Shown here piece after piece: positions 33,978 through 44,000 of a DNA stretch of 64,000 bases; the first letter of the stretch is position 1, and the number at the start of each line of letters is the position of its first letter. This stretch comes from a bacterium (lineage in GTDB: Bacteria; Planctomycetota; SZUA-567). A model generated the notes under the pieces. That model searched no databases. It had not been told where the DNA came from and worked only from the letters and a program-made list of their open reading frames with translations. The stretch is taken from NCBI GenBank assembly GCA_003245715.1, contig QKCJ01000024.1:1-64000 (forward strand), written 5' to 3'. The position numbers and the translations under genes were made by a program.

Positions 33978-36764
33978 CTAAGCCATCTGCCTGCGGCACA
34001 GATCAGCGAAAATTCCATCCTCTTCAAGCAACTGGTTATAGCTGCCCTCCTGCACAACCCGCCCCTTGTCAAGTACATAAATTCTGTCGGCGTTCATAAT
34101 TGTGCTCAAGCGATGCGCAATAACAATCCTTGTGAGATTAAGCCGTTCAATATTCTCGGAAACTTCTGCCTGCAAACGATTGTCAAGCGCGCTTGTCGCT
34201 TCATCAAAAAACAATATCCGTGGATTGGAGGCCAAAGCTCTGGCGATAACCAGACGCTGACGCTGCCCGCCGGAAAGGACCCCTCCTCCCTGCGGAAGAA
34301 CCGTATGAATCCCCATCGGCATCACACTGACCTCTTCTGCAAGACCAGCCATATCAAGAGCGTCCCAAGCCTGATCGATAGTAATATTTGTCGCCCCACA
34401 GACATTGCTGTAAATGCTGCCCTGCATAATCCCGCCATTCTGCAGCACCACCCCAAACTGCTTGCGCAGACTTTTAAGATCAAATGAGGAAATCTCCGCA
34501 TCATCAAAGACGACCGAACCGGCAGACTGTTTCTGCACGCCAAGCATAATTTTAAGTAATGTACTCTTGCCGGCGCCGGAAGAGCCGACAACAGCAATAA
34601 ATTCACCCGGCTCGGCAGAAATAGAAACCCCGGAAAGCACTTTTGCGCCGCTGCTGTAGGAAAACTCAATATTGCGCAACTCAACCCGTCCCTGCAATAT
34701 GGGGGCCTGATTGAGAAACGGCTGATGTTCTACTGGAGTATCAAGAATCGGCTGGGCGCGCTCATATTGCGGCAAAGCCTGAACAATCGACATAACCAAA
34801 GAAAACATAGAACTGAGCGCGGCCGATATCTGGGCTGCCGCAGCGCTAAAAGCCATATAAGCCCCAGTTGAAATACGCTCATCAGCATTCATGGAAACAA
34901 TAATATAAAAAACCACACCTGTCTGCACCAGAGGCAACGCCGAGAAGATCATCCCAGAAATCTGTGAAAAAATAGAATAGGTGAAATTAGACTTTTTCTG
35001 CCGGACAAATAACCTGCTCCAGAAAGAAAACGCCCTCACCTCCGAGCCGGAAATTCTGACCTTGGCAATTCCGGTAATAAGCTGGAGGACAAAACCTGAA
35101 AGGTCCCCCGAGATCTTCTGGATTTTCCGCTGATACTTCAACTGATAAAATGACAAAGCCAAACCGACCAGACACCCAACCAACGAAAACGCGATCGTAA
35201 CCAACGTCAGCTGCCAGGAATATACAAGCGCAACAATGACATTAAATGCACCGACAACAATTGCCAGTGACGAGGAGAGCAACTGCTGGCCAATAATCTC
35301 GCGGACAGCCTGTATCCCCATTGCCCGGCTGGCCAGATCCCCCGCGTCATATTTACCGAAAAAAGAAGCCGGAAGAGAAAGCAACCTGTCCCATATCGCA
35401 GCCTGCAGCCTGAAAGAACTGCGGGACGTGAAGCGCATCATGGCAAAATTCTCAACCATCGAAAACAGAGAACCCGCTACTGTCGCAGCAAGTAACCCCA
35501 GCCCCAACTCAAAGAGCATTGAATATTCACCCGCCGGAATAATATCACCAATAACAAGCCCCGTCATTGCAGGCGTTACCATTCCAAGCAGACCAGTAAC
35601 CAGCCCCAACATCATTATCCAGTATAAATCCGAACCGCCCCCCCTCCAGGAAAGGGAAATGATATCCCGCCTACGCACCTTCTTCTGAGGTAATCCCTCA
35701 AAAAAACTCCAGGCAAAATCATCAATTTTTTCAGCAATCGCAGAATCAACCCTGCAGGCTGGTTGTCCAGCCTGATACAGCAGGTAATGATCGTCTTTAT
35801 TGATTAGAGCAACAACCGCGCCATCATAAACGCCGACCAACGGCCCGCAGTCAGAGTTATACCACTCGTTATCAATCCGAACCGTCCGACAGCGAATTGA
35901 CTGGCGGGAAGCGAATTCTTCTACAGATTTCGAGTTGACCTGTTTGCGTTCATTCAGATGTATTCCCGACTTTTTCGCAACCATCATGCAGGCAAAATCA
36001 ACCGCATCACCACTACCCTCCGCAACGATTTCAGACTCCATAATAGTAGCCATATCACGCAGGGTAGAGCTGAATGAACCCAAACTGTTCTCCTTGCGCG
36101 ACCTGATCTCGTCGACCCATTTTTCATCCTGCGAGGAAGAAAACGTAAACATCGTCCGAGTCAAAAATCCGCAGATATTCTTTAATACATTTATTACTGT
36201 CTCATTATCCGCCTCAACTCTTCGGCACGTTATTCCGGAATCTGAAACAAGCCAGCTGCTTTTAGCCAGCAGCCAGACACTTCCACCCGAAATTTCATAA
36301 TCACCGCAAAACAGACAATCCCTTGAGACGGAAATAACCTCGGGAGTACTTCCAGCACGAAGAACCTCACCCTCTTCAAGGTCAACAACATTACCATCAA
36401 AAGACCTGCCACCAGGAGCGGCATGCAGAAAATCATAAACAAATGAATCAAAAAAATGTGCGACTGGCGAAATTATTAAATCAAGTTTGTCGCCAGTATT
36501 CCCAAGCTCAGAAAGAGCAACAGGTCTGACGGAACTGCCCTCTCGCCCGCTTATCTGCATCTGACCGACAGCAAGAAACAACTGCCCTTCCATGAACGAA
36601 TTGATCGGAAGAAGATCACCGTTCTCGCGGATATAGAACAGATCCGCTTCACCAGATGAGACCAAATATAGCGTCGCAGCAGTACATATTTCCGGCCTGT
36701 TTCCACTCAGAGCAACAGCCTCGCAACTACTGAATATTTTGTAAATATCTTCATTTATCGTCAT
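33978..36764 (-). CDS. NHLM-type exporter ABC protein, peptidase-free
   Basis: A 928-aa ABC transporter with a long N-terminal region (about 1-365) unlike the C39 peptidase, then a membrane domain (about 380-650) and an ATPase. ATPase motifs: GSSGAGKST, signature LSGGQRQRLVIARAL, Walker B RILFFDEATSALD. The N-terminal extension without catalytic residues matches the second ABC component (TIGR03797-like) of NHLM bacteriocin export systems. It starts one base after the stop of the C39-type ABC gene. Substrate presumably a leader-containing peptide. Confidence 0.8.
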   Translation of the reverse strand: MTINEDIYKIFSSCEAVALSGNRPEICTAATLYLVSSGEADLFYIRENGDLLPINSFMEGQLFLAVGQMQISGREGSSVRPVALSELGNTGDKLDLIISPVAHFFDSFVYDFLHAAPGGRSFDGNVVDLEEGEVLRAGSTPEVISVSRDCLFCGDYEISGGSVWLLAKSSWLVSDSGITCRRVEADNETVINVLKNICGFLTRTMFTFSSSQDEKWVDEIRSRKENSLGSFSSTLRDMATIMESEIVAEGSGDAVDFACMMVAKKSGIHLNERKQVNSKSVEEFASRQSIRCRTVRIDNEWYNSDCGPLVGVYDGAVVALINKDDHYLLYQAGQPACRVDSAIAEKIDDFAWSFFEGLPQKKVRRRDIISLSWRGGGSDLYWIMMLGLVTGLLGMVTPAMTGLVIGDIIPAGEYSMLFELGLGLLAATVAGSLFSMVENFAMMRFTSRSSFRLQAAIWDRLLSLPASFFGKYDAGDLASRAMGIQAVREIIGQQLLSSSLAIVVGAFNVIVALVYSWQLTLVTIAFSLVGCLVGLALSFYQLKYQRKIQKISGDLSGFVLQLITGIAKVRISGSEVRAFSFWSRLFVRQKKSNFTYSIFSQISGMIFSALPLVQTGVVFYIIVSMNADERISTGAYMAFSAAAAQISAALSSMFSLVMSIVQALPQYERAQPILDTPVEHQPFLNQAPILQGRVELRNIEFSYSSGAKVLSGVSISAEPGEFIAVVGSSGAGKSTLLKIMLGVQKQSAGSVVFDDAEISSFDLKSLRKQFGVVLQNGGIMQGSIYSNVCGATNITIDQAWDALDMAGLAEEVSVMPMGIHTVLPQGGGVLSGGQRQRLVIARALASNPRILFFDEATSALDNRLQAEVSENIERLNLTRIVIAHRLSTIMNADRIYVLDKGRVVQEGSYNQLLEEDGIFADLCRRQMA

Positions 36765-36766
36765 GA

Positions 36767-38962
36767 CTAATTGTCCGAAATAAGCGCAGCATAATAACCG
36801 CCTTGATTTTTCAAGAGCTGCTCATGCGTTCCGCGTTCAATAATCTTCCCCTTCTCAAGAACAATAATCTCATCAGCATCACGGATCGTACTGAGCCTGT
36901 GGGCAACAATTATGCAAGAACAACCACGCCTGCGCAGATTATTATCAACCAGACTCTCCGTTACCGGGTCAAGCGCACTACTGGCTTCATCAAGAATCAC
37001 AACACTCGGCTTTCTGCAGAGCGCTCTGGCAATCTCAAGCCGCTGGCACTGCCCGCCACTGAAATTTCCACCGCCTTCATCTACACGAGAATCATACCCC
37101 CCCTCACGCGAAACAATATCGTCATGAATACAGGCATCGCGCGCCGCGACAATAACATCCGAATCTTCCACGGAATCATCCCACATCGTCAGGTTGTCAC
37201 GTACAGTACCGGAAAAGAGGAAAATACTCTGATCTACAACTGAAAGAGAGTTGGAGATGGCTTCACGGTCATACTCAGAACGATCCCGGCCATCAAAATA
37301 AACCTTGCCCTCCCACGGCTCAAGCAAACCTGCGATGATTCTGGCAATTGTTGACTTACCACTGCCGGATCCGCCAACCAGTGCAATCCGTTTGCCGGGA
37401 TTAAGCTCAAGCGAAAAATCAGAAATAACCGGCGGCTCAAAACGGTTATAGCCAAAGGTGATATTAGCAACCTTGATGTTGCCACTCAGGCGTTTTATGA
37501 TCTTGCCGTCATCCCCGTCAACAACCCTCTCCGGCTCATACGCAAGAACATCTTCAATACGCCGAACATTCGCACACATTGAAGACATCGAGTTACCAAG
37601 GGATACAAACTTGCCAACCGAGGCCAGAAACACCCCGCTAAGCATCTGAAACGCCAGCAAGCCACCCATCGACAACTCACCCGACATCACCTTCAAACCT
37701 CCGGCAATCAGCACCACCGAAGAATTCAGAGCAATAAACATCGTCGGAATTGAACGGTAAATAGCCCCCTTTTGCGCGGTAAGGTTTTTGGTTGTGGCAT
37801 AGCGTGAATAGTAACCGCACCATTTACTGAAGAAATCATCCTCAAGTCCGCAGGCCTTGATCGTCTCAACCATCTGCAGTCCGCCCATGCTCAACGAGGA
37901 AAGCTGCCCATGCTCCTGCAACAACCGCATATTAACATCTGTCTGCCAACGCCAGAGCACCTGCATCGCAGTAACATTAACCAGCGCCATCAACACCGCC
38001 AGCAAGGTCAGAAAAACATCATACTGCAGCATTACAACAAGATAGAAGACCGCCGTAAGCAAACCGACAACCGCCTGCGCCAGTTCACCGCTGATAAAAG
38101 AAACAACCATGTCATTAAGTGCAACACGCGAACCAATCTCCGCGCCATAACGCTGAAGAAAAAACTGTACCGGCAGCCTGATTACATGCCACATAAAACG
38201 CGAACACTCTTTAACAGAAAGTCCGGTGTTAAGGCGCAGCAGATAATATCCCTGTATCCAGCCCAGCAGGTTCTGTGCCATAAAGGTCACAAAAACACCG
38301 ATAAGCAGTGGCCATATCCAGTCAGTAAGCCCGCCAACCATTATATCATCGACAAAGACCTGACTAAAGACCGGAGCAGCCAAGCCCGGCAAAACAAGCG
38401 CCAAACTCGCAATCACAATCATAACCAGTGACATCCGCCCCTTACCGATCCGCGACAACAGGCCACCAAAAACAGTAGGCTTTACTCCTTGCGGTTTGAA
38501 ATTGTCGCCGGGTTTGATAATCAGTACAACACCGGTGAATTTCCGGTCAAACTCATCCCAGCTGACAGAACGCGGGCCACAGGCAGGGTCATTGAAATAA
38601 ACCTTGTCACCCCGTCGCCCTTCGACAACCACAAAGTGATTGAAGTCCCAGAAGATGATGCAGGGAAAATCCGCTTTGTCTTCAAAAAAATCAGCTGCCT
38701 CAACCTTATAGCCATCAGCCTCAAAACCATACTGTCTAGCAACACGAAGAATATTTCCGGCTTTACTTCCATCACGGCTGACTCCACACTCAACCCTCAG
38801 TTTCTCAAGAGAAACCCAGACACCGTAATGATGCATTATCGTACCAAGAGCCGCTGCTCCACACTCAACCGCCTCCATCTGCAGTAAGGTCGGAGTACGC
38901 ACCCGGAATGCTTTTCCCGAAGGAGCAGTAACAGGCTCAACTTGTGTTTCTGAATCATCCAT
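36767..38962 (-). CDS. NHLM-type C39-peptidase ABC exporter
   Basis: A 731-aa peptidase-containing ABC transporter. The C39 peptidase (about 20-150) has catalytic Cys34 in VECGAAAL, His109 in DFNHFVVVEG and Asp125 in FNDPACG, and cuts leader peptides after a double Gly. Six membrane segments lie at about 175-430 and the ATPase at about 500-730: GGSGSGKST, FSGGQCQRLEIARAL, VVILDEASSALD. It matches the peptidase/ATP-binding component of NHLM bacteriocin export systems. Starts five bases after the HlyD gene stop. No precursor with a GG leader is seen in the flanking gaps. Confidence 0.88.
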   Translation of the reverse strand: MDDSETQVEPVTAPSGKAFRVRTPTLLQMEAVECGAAALGTIMHHYGVWVSLEKLRVECGVSRDGSKAGNILRVARQYGFEADGYKVEAADFFEDKADFPCIIFWDFNHFVVVEGRRGDKVYFNDPACGPRSVSWDEFDRKFTGVVLIIKPGDNFKPQGVKPTVFGGLLSRIGKGRMSLVMIVIASLALVLPGLAAPVFSQVFVDDIMVGGLTDWIWPLLIGVFVTFMAQNLLGWIQGYYLLRLNTGLSVKECSRFMWHVIRLPVQFFLQRYGAEIGSRVALNDMVVSFISGELAQAVVGLLTAVFYLVVMLQYDVFLTLLAVLMALVNVTAMQVLWRWQTDVNMRLLQEHGQLSSLSMGGLQMVETIKACGLEDDFFSKWCGYYSRYATTKNLTAQKGAIYRSIPTMFIALNSSVVLIAGGLKVMSGELSMGGLLAFQMLSGVFLASVGKFVSLGNSMSSMCANVRRIEDVLAYEPERVVDGDDGKIIKRLSGNIKVANITFGYNRFEPPVISDFSLELNPGKRIALVGGSGSGKSTIARIIAGLLEPWEGKVYFDGRDRSEYDREAISNSLSVVDQSIFLFSGTVRDNLTMWDDSVEDSDVIVAARDACIHDDIVSREGGYDSRVDEGGGNFSGGQCQRLEIARALCRKPSVVILDEASSALDPVTESLVDNNLRRRGCSCIIVAHRLSTIRDADEIIVLEKGKIIERGTHEQLLKNQGGYYAALISDN

Positions 38963-38967
38963 GAATA

Positions 38968-40224
38968 TTATGTTCCGAAGATATGTTTAATGATAGGCAG
39001 AACCAGTGAAAGCGGACGACGCTTCTCGACAATGATCTCGCCATCAGTGATCGTCCCGGTTTCGATTGTCGAAGCGGGTCCTTCAGAAGAAGTCCAACGG
39101 TAACCGCTGGGTGTATTAGGCGAGGGAACAAGGTCGATAAACGCGATGATCGGTGCGCCATTAGCCTGTTTGATAAACTGATCGGCCATTGTCTGGTTAC
39201 CAAGAAGCTCAACCAGAGCCTCAGGAGAGATCGAGTATGGAGACACTCTGGTAACAACCCCAAGAACACCGCCAAACTCTTCGCGCTTGACAGTACTGGG
39301 GAAAATCCGCGCCGTCATGCCGGGGCGGACCTTTTTGCCCTCAGCGCCGTCAAGGAACAGAACCGCGCTTTTCTTCTCTTCAGGATCCTCAAGCATGGCG
39401 ATAACATGGCCGGCCCCAACAATATTTCCGGGCTTTGAACGGATCTCAACCACCCTGCCCTTAAATGGCGCAATGACAGAAGTATTGATTTCAAGCTGCT
39501 GTATTATCTCTGCAACCTTCCGCTGGTCTTCCGCCACCAGCTCCGCGCTCTTAAGAATCTCAAGCTCGGCATCAGTACGTGTCCTGAATTTTTCACGCAG
39601 AGCATCAGAAAGCTCAACACGGGTATTATTTATCCTATTAACCGTCTCAAGCAGATTGCTGCGCACCTCCTGAACCTTGATGGGAGTAATAATCTTACCC
39701 TTACTCAATTTTTCCATGCTGTTAAGGTGATTGTTCAGAAACTCCTCCTGCGCGAGCAATTTATCTGACAACTCCTTAAGAGCGTCAGATTTCTGCTTAC
39801 TCAGGGCATCATGGATATTCAAATTTTTTCGGAGGAAAATTTCCAGTTGCCTGTGGATTTGCGAAGCGTTATTAAGTGTCATTCTGGCGTTACGTAATTT
39901 TATAAGAATATCAGGGCGACGTATTCGCGCAATAACCTGACCACGCCTGACATCCTGCCCCAGGGTAACCAGCACCGCTTCAACCTGCCCCTCGCCAAGA
40001 GCCACAACCCCCTTGAGCCCGCCTTCCCGGATAACAAGCCCAGCCGCATTAACCTTTACCGGTATCCGTCCAAACCAACTCCAAACAACACCAAAACAAA
40101 GACAGACAAGTATGGCAAAAAGCGCAATCCATCCCTTGCGATCAGCCAGACGCATAACCTGGTCAATATCATCAGGAGACTGCAAATGCTCCAAAGCCTT
40201 CTTTCGAAATATTTTGTCACTCAT
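38968..40224 (-). CDS. NHLM-type HlyD secretion protein
   Basis: A 418-aa membrane fusion protein, first gene of the exporter operon. One transmembrane segment at about 29-51 (GWIALFAILVCLCFGVVW), a lipoyl-like half (VVALGEGQVEAVLVTLGQDV), a long coiled-coil of about 125 residues (KLRNARMTLNNASQ onward), and the second half APFKGRVVEIRSKPGNIV. Length fits the NHLM secretion protein family. It bridges the ABC exporter and outer membrane or outside. An upstream A/T-rich gap of about 285 bp has no obvious precursor gene. Confidence 0.85.
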   Translation of the reverse strand: MSDKIFRKKALEHLQSPDDIDQVMRLADRKGWIALFAILVCLCFGVVWSWFGRIPVKVNAAGLVIREGGLKGVVALGEGQVEAVLVTLGQDVRRGQVIARIRRPDILIKLRNARMTLNNASQIHRQLEIFLRKNLNIHDALSKQKSDALKELSDKLLAQEEFLNNHLNSMEKLSKGKIITPIKVQEVRSNLLETVNRINNTRVELSDALREKFRTRTDAELEILKSAELVAEDQRKVAEIIQQLEINTSVIAPFKGRVVEIRSKPGNIVGAGHVIAMLEDPEEKKSAVLFLDGAEGKKVRPGMTARIFPSTVKREEFGGVLGVVTRVSPYSISPEALVELLGNQTMADQFIKQANGAPIIAFIDLVPSPNTPSGYRWTSSEGPASTIETGTITDGEIIVEKRRPLSLVLPIIKHIFGT

Positions 40225-40439
40225 TTTATCTCATTAATAAATTTTCAGATAACAGCAAAATAGCTGATTTGCCACCATTAATTAATCAAATTACCGACAC
40301 AGATATAATATTAATTTCGACAACATATAACAATTATTTTCTGAATCAAGAGCAATTTATATATTCAGCTTATCCATATAACCTCAAAACAACCAACTGG
40401 ATAAAAATTATTAGAATTATTATCAGCACATTACGCAAA

Positions 40440-40470
40440 CAGCCGGAAATGCGACAGGCATCTCCGGCTG
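40440..40470 (-). terminator. Hairpin after the sulfatase gene
   Basis: Perfect 8-bp stem CAGCCGGA / TCCGGCTG with a 15-base loop. On the minus strand only TTTGCG follows, so termination would be weak. It stands between the sulfatase operon end and the HlyD gene. The rest of the 40,225-40,509 gap is A/T-rich with a 71-codon plus-strand frame I do not believe. Confidence 0.5.
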
Positions 40471-40509
40471 AGAATATAATTTAAACTCTATAAATAAACG
40501 ATTTGACTT

Positions 40510-41874
40510 TTAATACCTGAAAAATCCCGGTTTCATAAAGTCTTTAACAAAGCACCCCCGTTCCGGTGTCTTTCGGTCGGTGCAGGTAAAACGCCACTTC
40601 AGCAACTCATCCTTGAGTCTTGAAATATGCTCCACAACATCTGAATTACCAGCAAGATTTTTCCATTCATAAGGATCATTATCAAGGTCATAAAGCTCCT
40701 GCCGCCCATTACTGTAATACACTAATTTCCACCGTTTATCCTGCGCAACCATCCAGCTGTCAAAGTGGTCATAATGTTCTTCGCTGAAAGCATACTCCCT
40801 GACCGTCTGACCATTATCAAACAACTCAACCATGCTCTTACCCTGCACGCCTGAGGGAATGGCAATACCGGCAAGTTCAGCCAGTGTCGGGAAGAGGTCG
40901 ACATTCTGCACAAGATTGTCATCAACCCTTGCGCTCCAGCGTTTGGGGTAATTAACAATAAGCGGGACACGTAGCAGATTATCCGCAGAGCTTATACACT
41001 TACCAAGTGAACGGTAATTCCCCAGATGATCGCCATGATCTGAGGTTATAATGATTATCGTATTATCACGCTGCCCCGTTTCCTCAAGTGCCTTGAGGAG
41101 TTTTTCAACATTATTATCAACGATCTTGATAAGAGTCTGGTAAATCTTGATTGCATACTTAAGCTTCTCATCCGTATCAGCAGCCATCGCGCGTTTCTCA
41201 AGATAAGCCTTCAGCTCCGGGTGTTTACTTTCAAGCGCATCATCAGGAATCTCAGGCAAAGCAATATCATCAGTACTCAAAAAATCCTTATATTTTTCCG
41301 GGATCGTCCATGGAGAGTGCGGTGCCTCATGACTCATGAAGAGCAGAAACGGTTCTTTTTTACCAGCCATGTCCCGGATAAAACGGTCAGCAATATTACC
41401 AAGTATGTTCTCCGAGAAATCCTCATCAGGAATCGCTGAAATACCGGCACATAAATCAGCTACCGGCGGACGTTCCGGATAAGCAACAGCACTGCCCCGC
41501 CCCTTGAGGTAACGGTTATAATCCGGATACAGATCAAAGACATCATCCCACTCCTCCTGATTAACGGAATGGGTCTTGCCGTAATATGCACAACGGTAAC
41601 CGGCCTTGCCAAACTCCTTGGCAATTGTCGGGTATACAGGATCAAGTTCCTCAGTACCATTATTTCTGACATTATGCCCTGTCACGTAACACCCCGTATG
41701 CAAACTCGCACGTGAAGGCTGGCAGACAGGATTTGCCGAAATACAATTGGTGAAGCGTACACCTTCAGAAGCAAGTTTATCAATAACCGGAGATACATCG
41801 TTAGGGTTACCGTAACAGCCTAAAGCATGCGCTGTCAGTGAATCAGGATATATCAGTATTATGTTTGGCTTCAT
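40510..41874 (-). CDS. Cytoplasmic-type sulfatase (S1 family, Cys-type)
   Basis: A 454-aa sulfatase from Met at 41874, chosen because GGAG lies five bases upstream. It begins directly with the catalytic domain (MKPNIILIYPDS) and has no signal peptide. The modified residue is Cys51 in CQPSR (51-55), which must be oxidised to formylglycine. Metal ligands are seen in LIYPDS (Asp11) and IIITSDHGDHLG. It would remove sulfate from carbohydrate esters before or during glycosidase action. It is the last gene of the minus-strand catabolic operon. No maturase (anaerobic SME or FGE) is in the window. Confidence 0.92.
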   Translation of the reverse strand: MKPNIILIYPDSLTAHALGCYGNPNDVSPVIDKLASEGVRFTNCISANPVCQPSRASLHTGCYVTGHNVRNNGTEELDPVYPTIAKEFGKAGYRCAYYGKTHSVNQEEWDDVFDLYPDYNRYLKGRGSAVAYPERPPVADLCAGISAIPDEDFSENILGNIADRFIRDMAGKKEPFLLFMSHEAPHSPWTIPEKYKDFLSTDDIALPEIPDDALESKHPELKAYLEKRAMAADTDEKLKYAIKIYQTLIKIVDNNVEKLLKALEETGQRDNTIIIITSDHGDHLGNYRSLGKCISSADNLLRVPLIVNYPKRWSARVDDNLVQNVDLFPTLAELAGIAIPSGVQGKSMVELFDNGQTVREYAFSEEHYDHFDSWMVAQDKRWKLVYYSNGRQELYDLDNDPYEWKNLAGNSDVVEHISRLKDELLKWRFTCTDRKTPERGCFVKDFMKPGFFRY

Positions 41875-41935
41875 TTTATCTCCGAACATGCAAGTCGCTA
41901 AATTTCAAAATACAAACAACCGCTCGCAATGCACA

Positions 41936-43975
41936 TTATTTTGCCGAGAAAGAATAGAGCTGGAATTCAAAGTCAGATGCGAAGTTCGCAGTTATACCTG
42001 CAGAAGACGCTTCAAGACCAGAACCAACAACAGAAACAAATTCAAGATCATAATTATCAAGAACACTCTTTATAACTGTCGTTCTATCTGCTGCGCCGTT
42101 ATTATAAAGGCCAATATACCCCTCAAGCTTATTCGGAAACTCAGAAGAAACGGAAACAATCGCGCTGCAGTTACCAAGATCAGGCATATCTCCGGCAGTA
42201 AAGACCAGTCCATCAAGTATCTCTTTGCGGTGCGGTGCAAGAATCGAATAAAACTCTTTCATTATTTTCTGTTTATCAGCCGACATCTCGCAGAGTGCCC
42301 CCCAGTAGAGAGGGTTGCCAAAAAGAGTAGTTCCGAGGATATAACTAAGGTCATACTCTTTGTCTTCAATCTGCGGCATCATCTCAATTTCAAGTTTGTT
42401 AGCCGGTGCGTACTTTATAACCGACCAGAGATTGCGCAGTGTAAGGTAAGGCTGGTAATAGCGTTGATCTTTCTCATCCCGGCCGCGGTTCTCAACAAAG
42501 AGCCGACCATAATCAAGGCCGAAATCAAAATTCGGGCGGTTACGTCTGGTCACATCCATTGATATAATCATATCAGGGATGGCAATTTTAAGATCGTGCA
42601 GCAACTGACGATACATCTCATAATGAATATTGGCATCTCCAAGAAGGGTATTAAACTTATGAAGCTGATATAAATCAAACTTGAAATGCCTAATCGAAAA
42701 ATCAGTATACATTGCAATTACTTTATTCTTGATGTGGTTGTAATATTCGCTGTTACAAAGGTCAACGCCATGATAGCCACGGCCACCACCAAGATTACGA
42801 AACTCAACAGGAGCAAAGTCATTGGAACGGGCAACATAATTCCAGTTATTACCCTCTGTGATCGTATCATGACACTCCGCCCCATCCCACTCTTTGGCAA
42901 TAACAAGAGACGTATCCATGCCAAGCGGATTCATCCAGATACCGACATTAATGCCAAGTTCCTTCGCACGCTTCTGAATCGGCGTAAGCAGATTCGGGAA
43001 TTTTTTGGTATCAAAATCACCCATGAACGTTTCAAACCAGCCATCATCAATAAACACCGTATCAACACCAGAAGCATAGGCATTCTCAACCTCCGCAAGA
43101 ATACGCTCTTCATTGACATTATGACGGAAGGCCGGCCATGAGTTTGTAAGAATATCTATATGTTTTTGCACATCACACTTATAACGACATTTCTGATAGC
43201 GGTGCAAACCGGCAAGCGATGCGGCATCTTCAAGAAAACCTATGACAACACCATTCGCGCGGCGCGGCTGATTGGCAAATATCGAATCAAAACCCAAACC
43301 GACTGCATTTACAGTCTTGCGCGCAGCATCCCAGACAAAATCATAATCACCCTTTATCGGCTGACAATCAGGCATCGGCCCTTCTTTATAAACAAATATG
43401 CCCGCATCGCCGCTTCCACCAACAGCATCAACCCTCGGTAATACCATAATACCGGCCTGATTCTTACATTCCGCTTTAAACTCAGAAAGGCGATGGTTTG
43501 ACTGGTCAGAGCAGCTAAAGTAATTGACACAATAAGGTGCGCTTTGATAATCAAGAACAACACTGCCGAGGTCAGAGTAGTACAAGCCAGAAAAACAATT
43601 ATCACTTTCAAAAGAATCGTACCAGCGAACTGCGGCAGAATTATCAAAGACCGTGACACGGCGAACAAGTGTCAATTCACCATGACGCGTGGAAAGTTTA
43701 TATACTAAAGAAATTTCCTTGCCCGGCTCTGAATAAAGCTCAGCGACATCAACAATTTCTCTTGATATAAGCGATGAATTACCCTCCTTATTCAAGCTAA
43801 ATACATTCCGGTCAATCGTGAGTATGGCTTCAGAGCCCTTTACCACAGAACCAGTTCTTTTGTCTTGCAGAGAGTTTAACAGGAAAAACGGAGAAAGCTT
43901 AATCTCAGCTTTCAACAAATTATTTTCAATTAACAGAACATCATCTTTTACTTCAGCTTTTGTTTGGCACGACAT
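41936..43975 (-). CDS. GH36-like alpha-galactosidase
   Basis: A 679-aa retaining glycosidase. An N-terminal beta-sandwich domain precedes the TIM barrel. Barrel motifs: TVFIDDGW at about 306-313, GINVGIWMNP at about 341-350, the nucleophile Asp434 in FKFDLYQ, and the acid/base Asp488 in GLDYGRLF. GH36 enzymes release alpha-linked galactose or N-acetylgalactosamine. No signal peptide. Operon position next to GH42 and a sulfatase suggests a sulfated galactose-containing oligosaccharide. Substrate specificity is inferred. Confidence 0.85.
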   Translation of the reverse strand: MSCQTKAEVKDDVLLIENNLLKAEIKLSPFFLLNSLQDKRTGSVVKGSEAILTIDRNVFSLNKEGNSSLISREIVDVAELYSEPGKEISLVYKLSTRHGELTLVRRVTVFDNSAAVRWYDSFESDNCFSGLYYSDLGSVVLDYQSAPYCVNYFSCSDQSNHRLSEFKAECKNQAGIMVLPRVDAVGGSGDAGIFVYKEGPMPDCQPIKGDYDFVWDAARKTVNAVGLGFDSIFANQPRRANGVVIGFLEDAASLAGLHRYQKCRYKCDVQKHIDILTNSWPAFRHNVNEERILAEVENAYASGVDTVFIDDGWFETFMGDFDTKKFPNLLTPIQKRAKELGINVGIWMNPLGMDTSLVIAKEWDGAECHDTITEGNNWNYVARSNDFAPVEFRNLGGGRGYHGVDLCNSEYYNHIKNKVIAMYTDFSIRHFKFDLYQLHKFNTLLGDANIHYEMYRQLLHDLKIAIPDMIISMDVTRRNRPNFDFGLDYGRLFVENRGRDEKDQRYYQPYLTLRNLWSVIKYAPANKLEIEMMPQIEDKEYDLSYILGTTLFGNPLYWGALCEMSADKQKIMKEFYSILAPHRKEILDGLVFTAGDMPDLGNCSAIVSVSSEFPNKLEGYIGLYNNGAADRTTVIKSVLDNYDLEFVSVVGSGLEASSAGITANFASDFEFQLYSFSAK

Positions 43976-44000
43976 GATAAATCCTTATAAATAAAATTGA

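Noticed and set aside
40269-40484. 71-codon plus-strand frame before the exporter operon as an export precursor
   Set aside because: It lacks a double-Gly leader, lies on the opposite strand from the exporter, has no binding site and sits in A/T-rich DNA.
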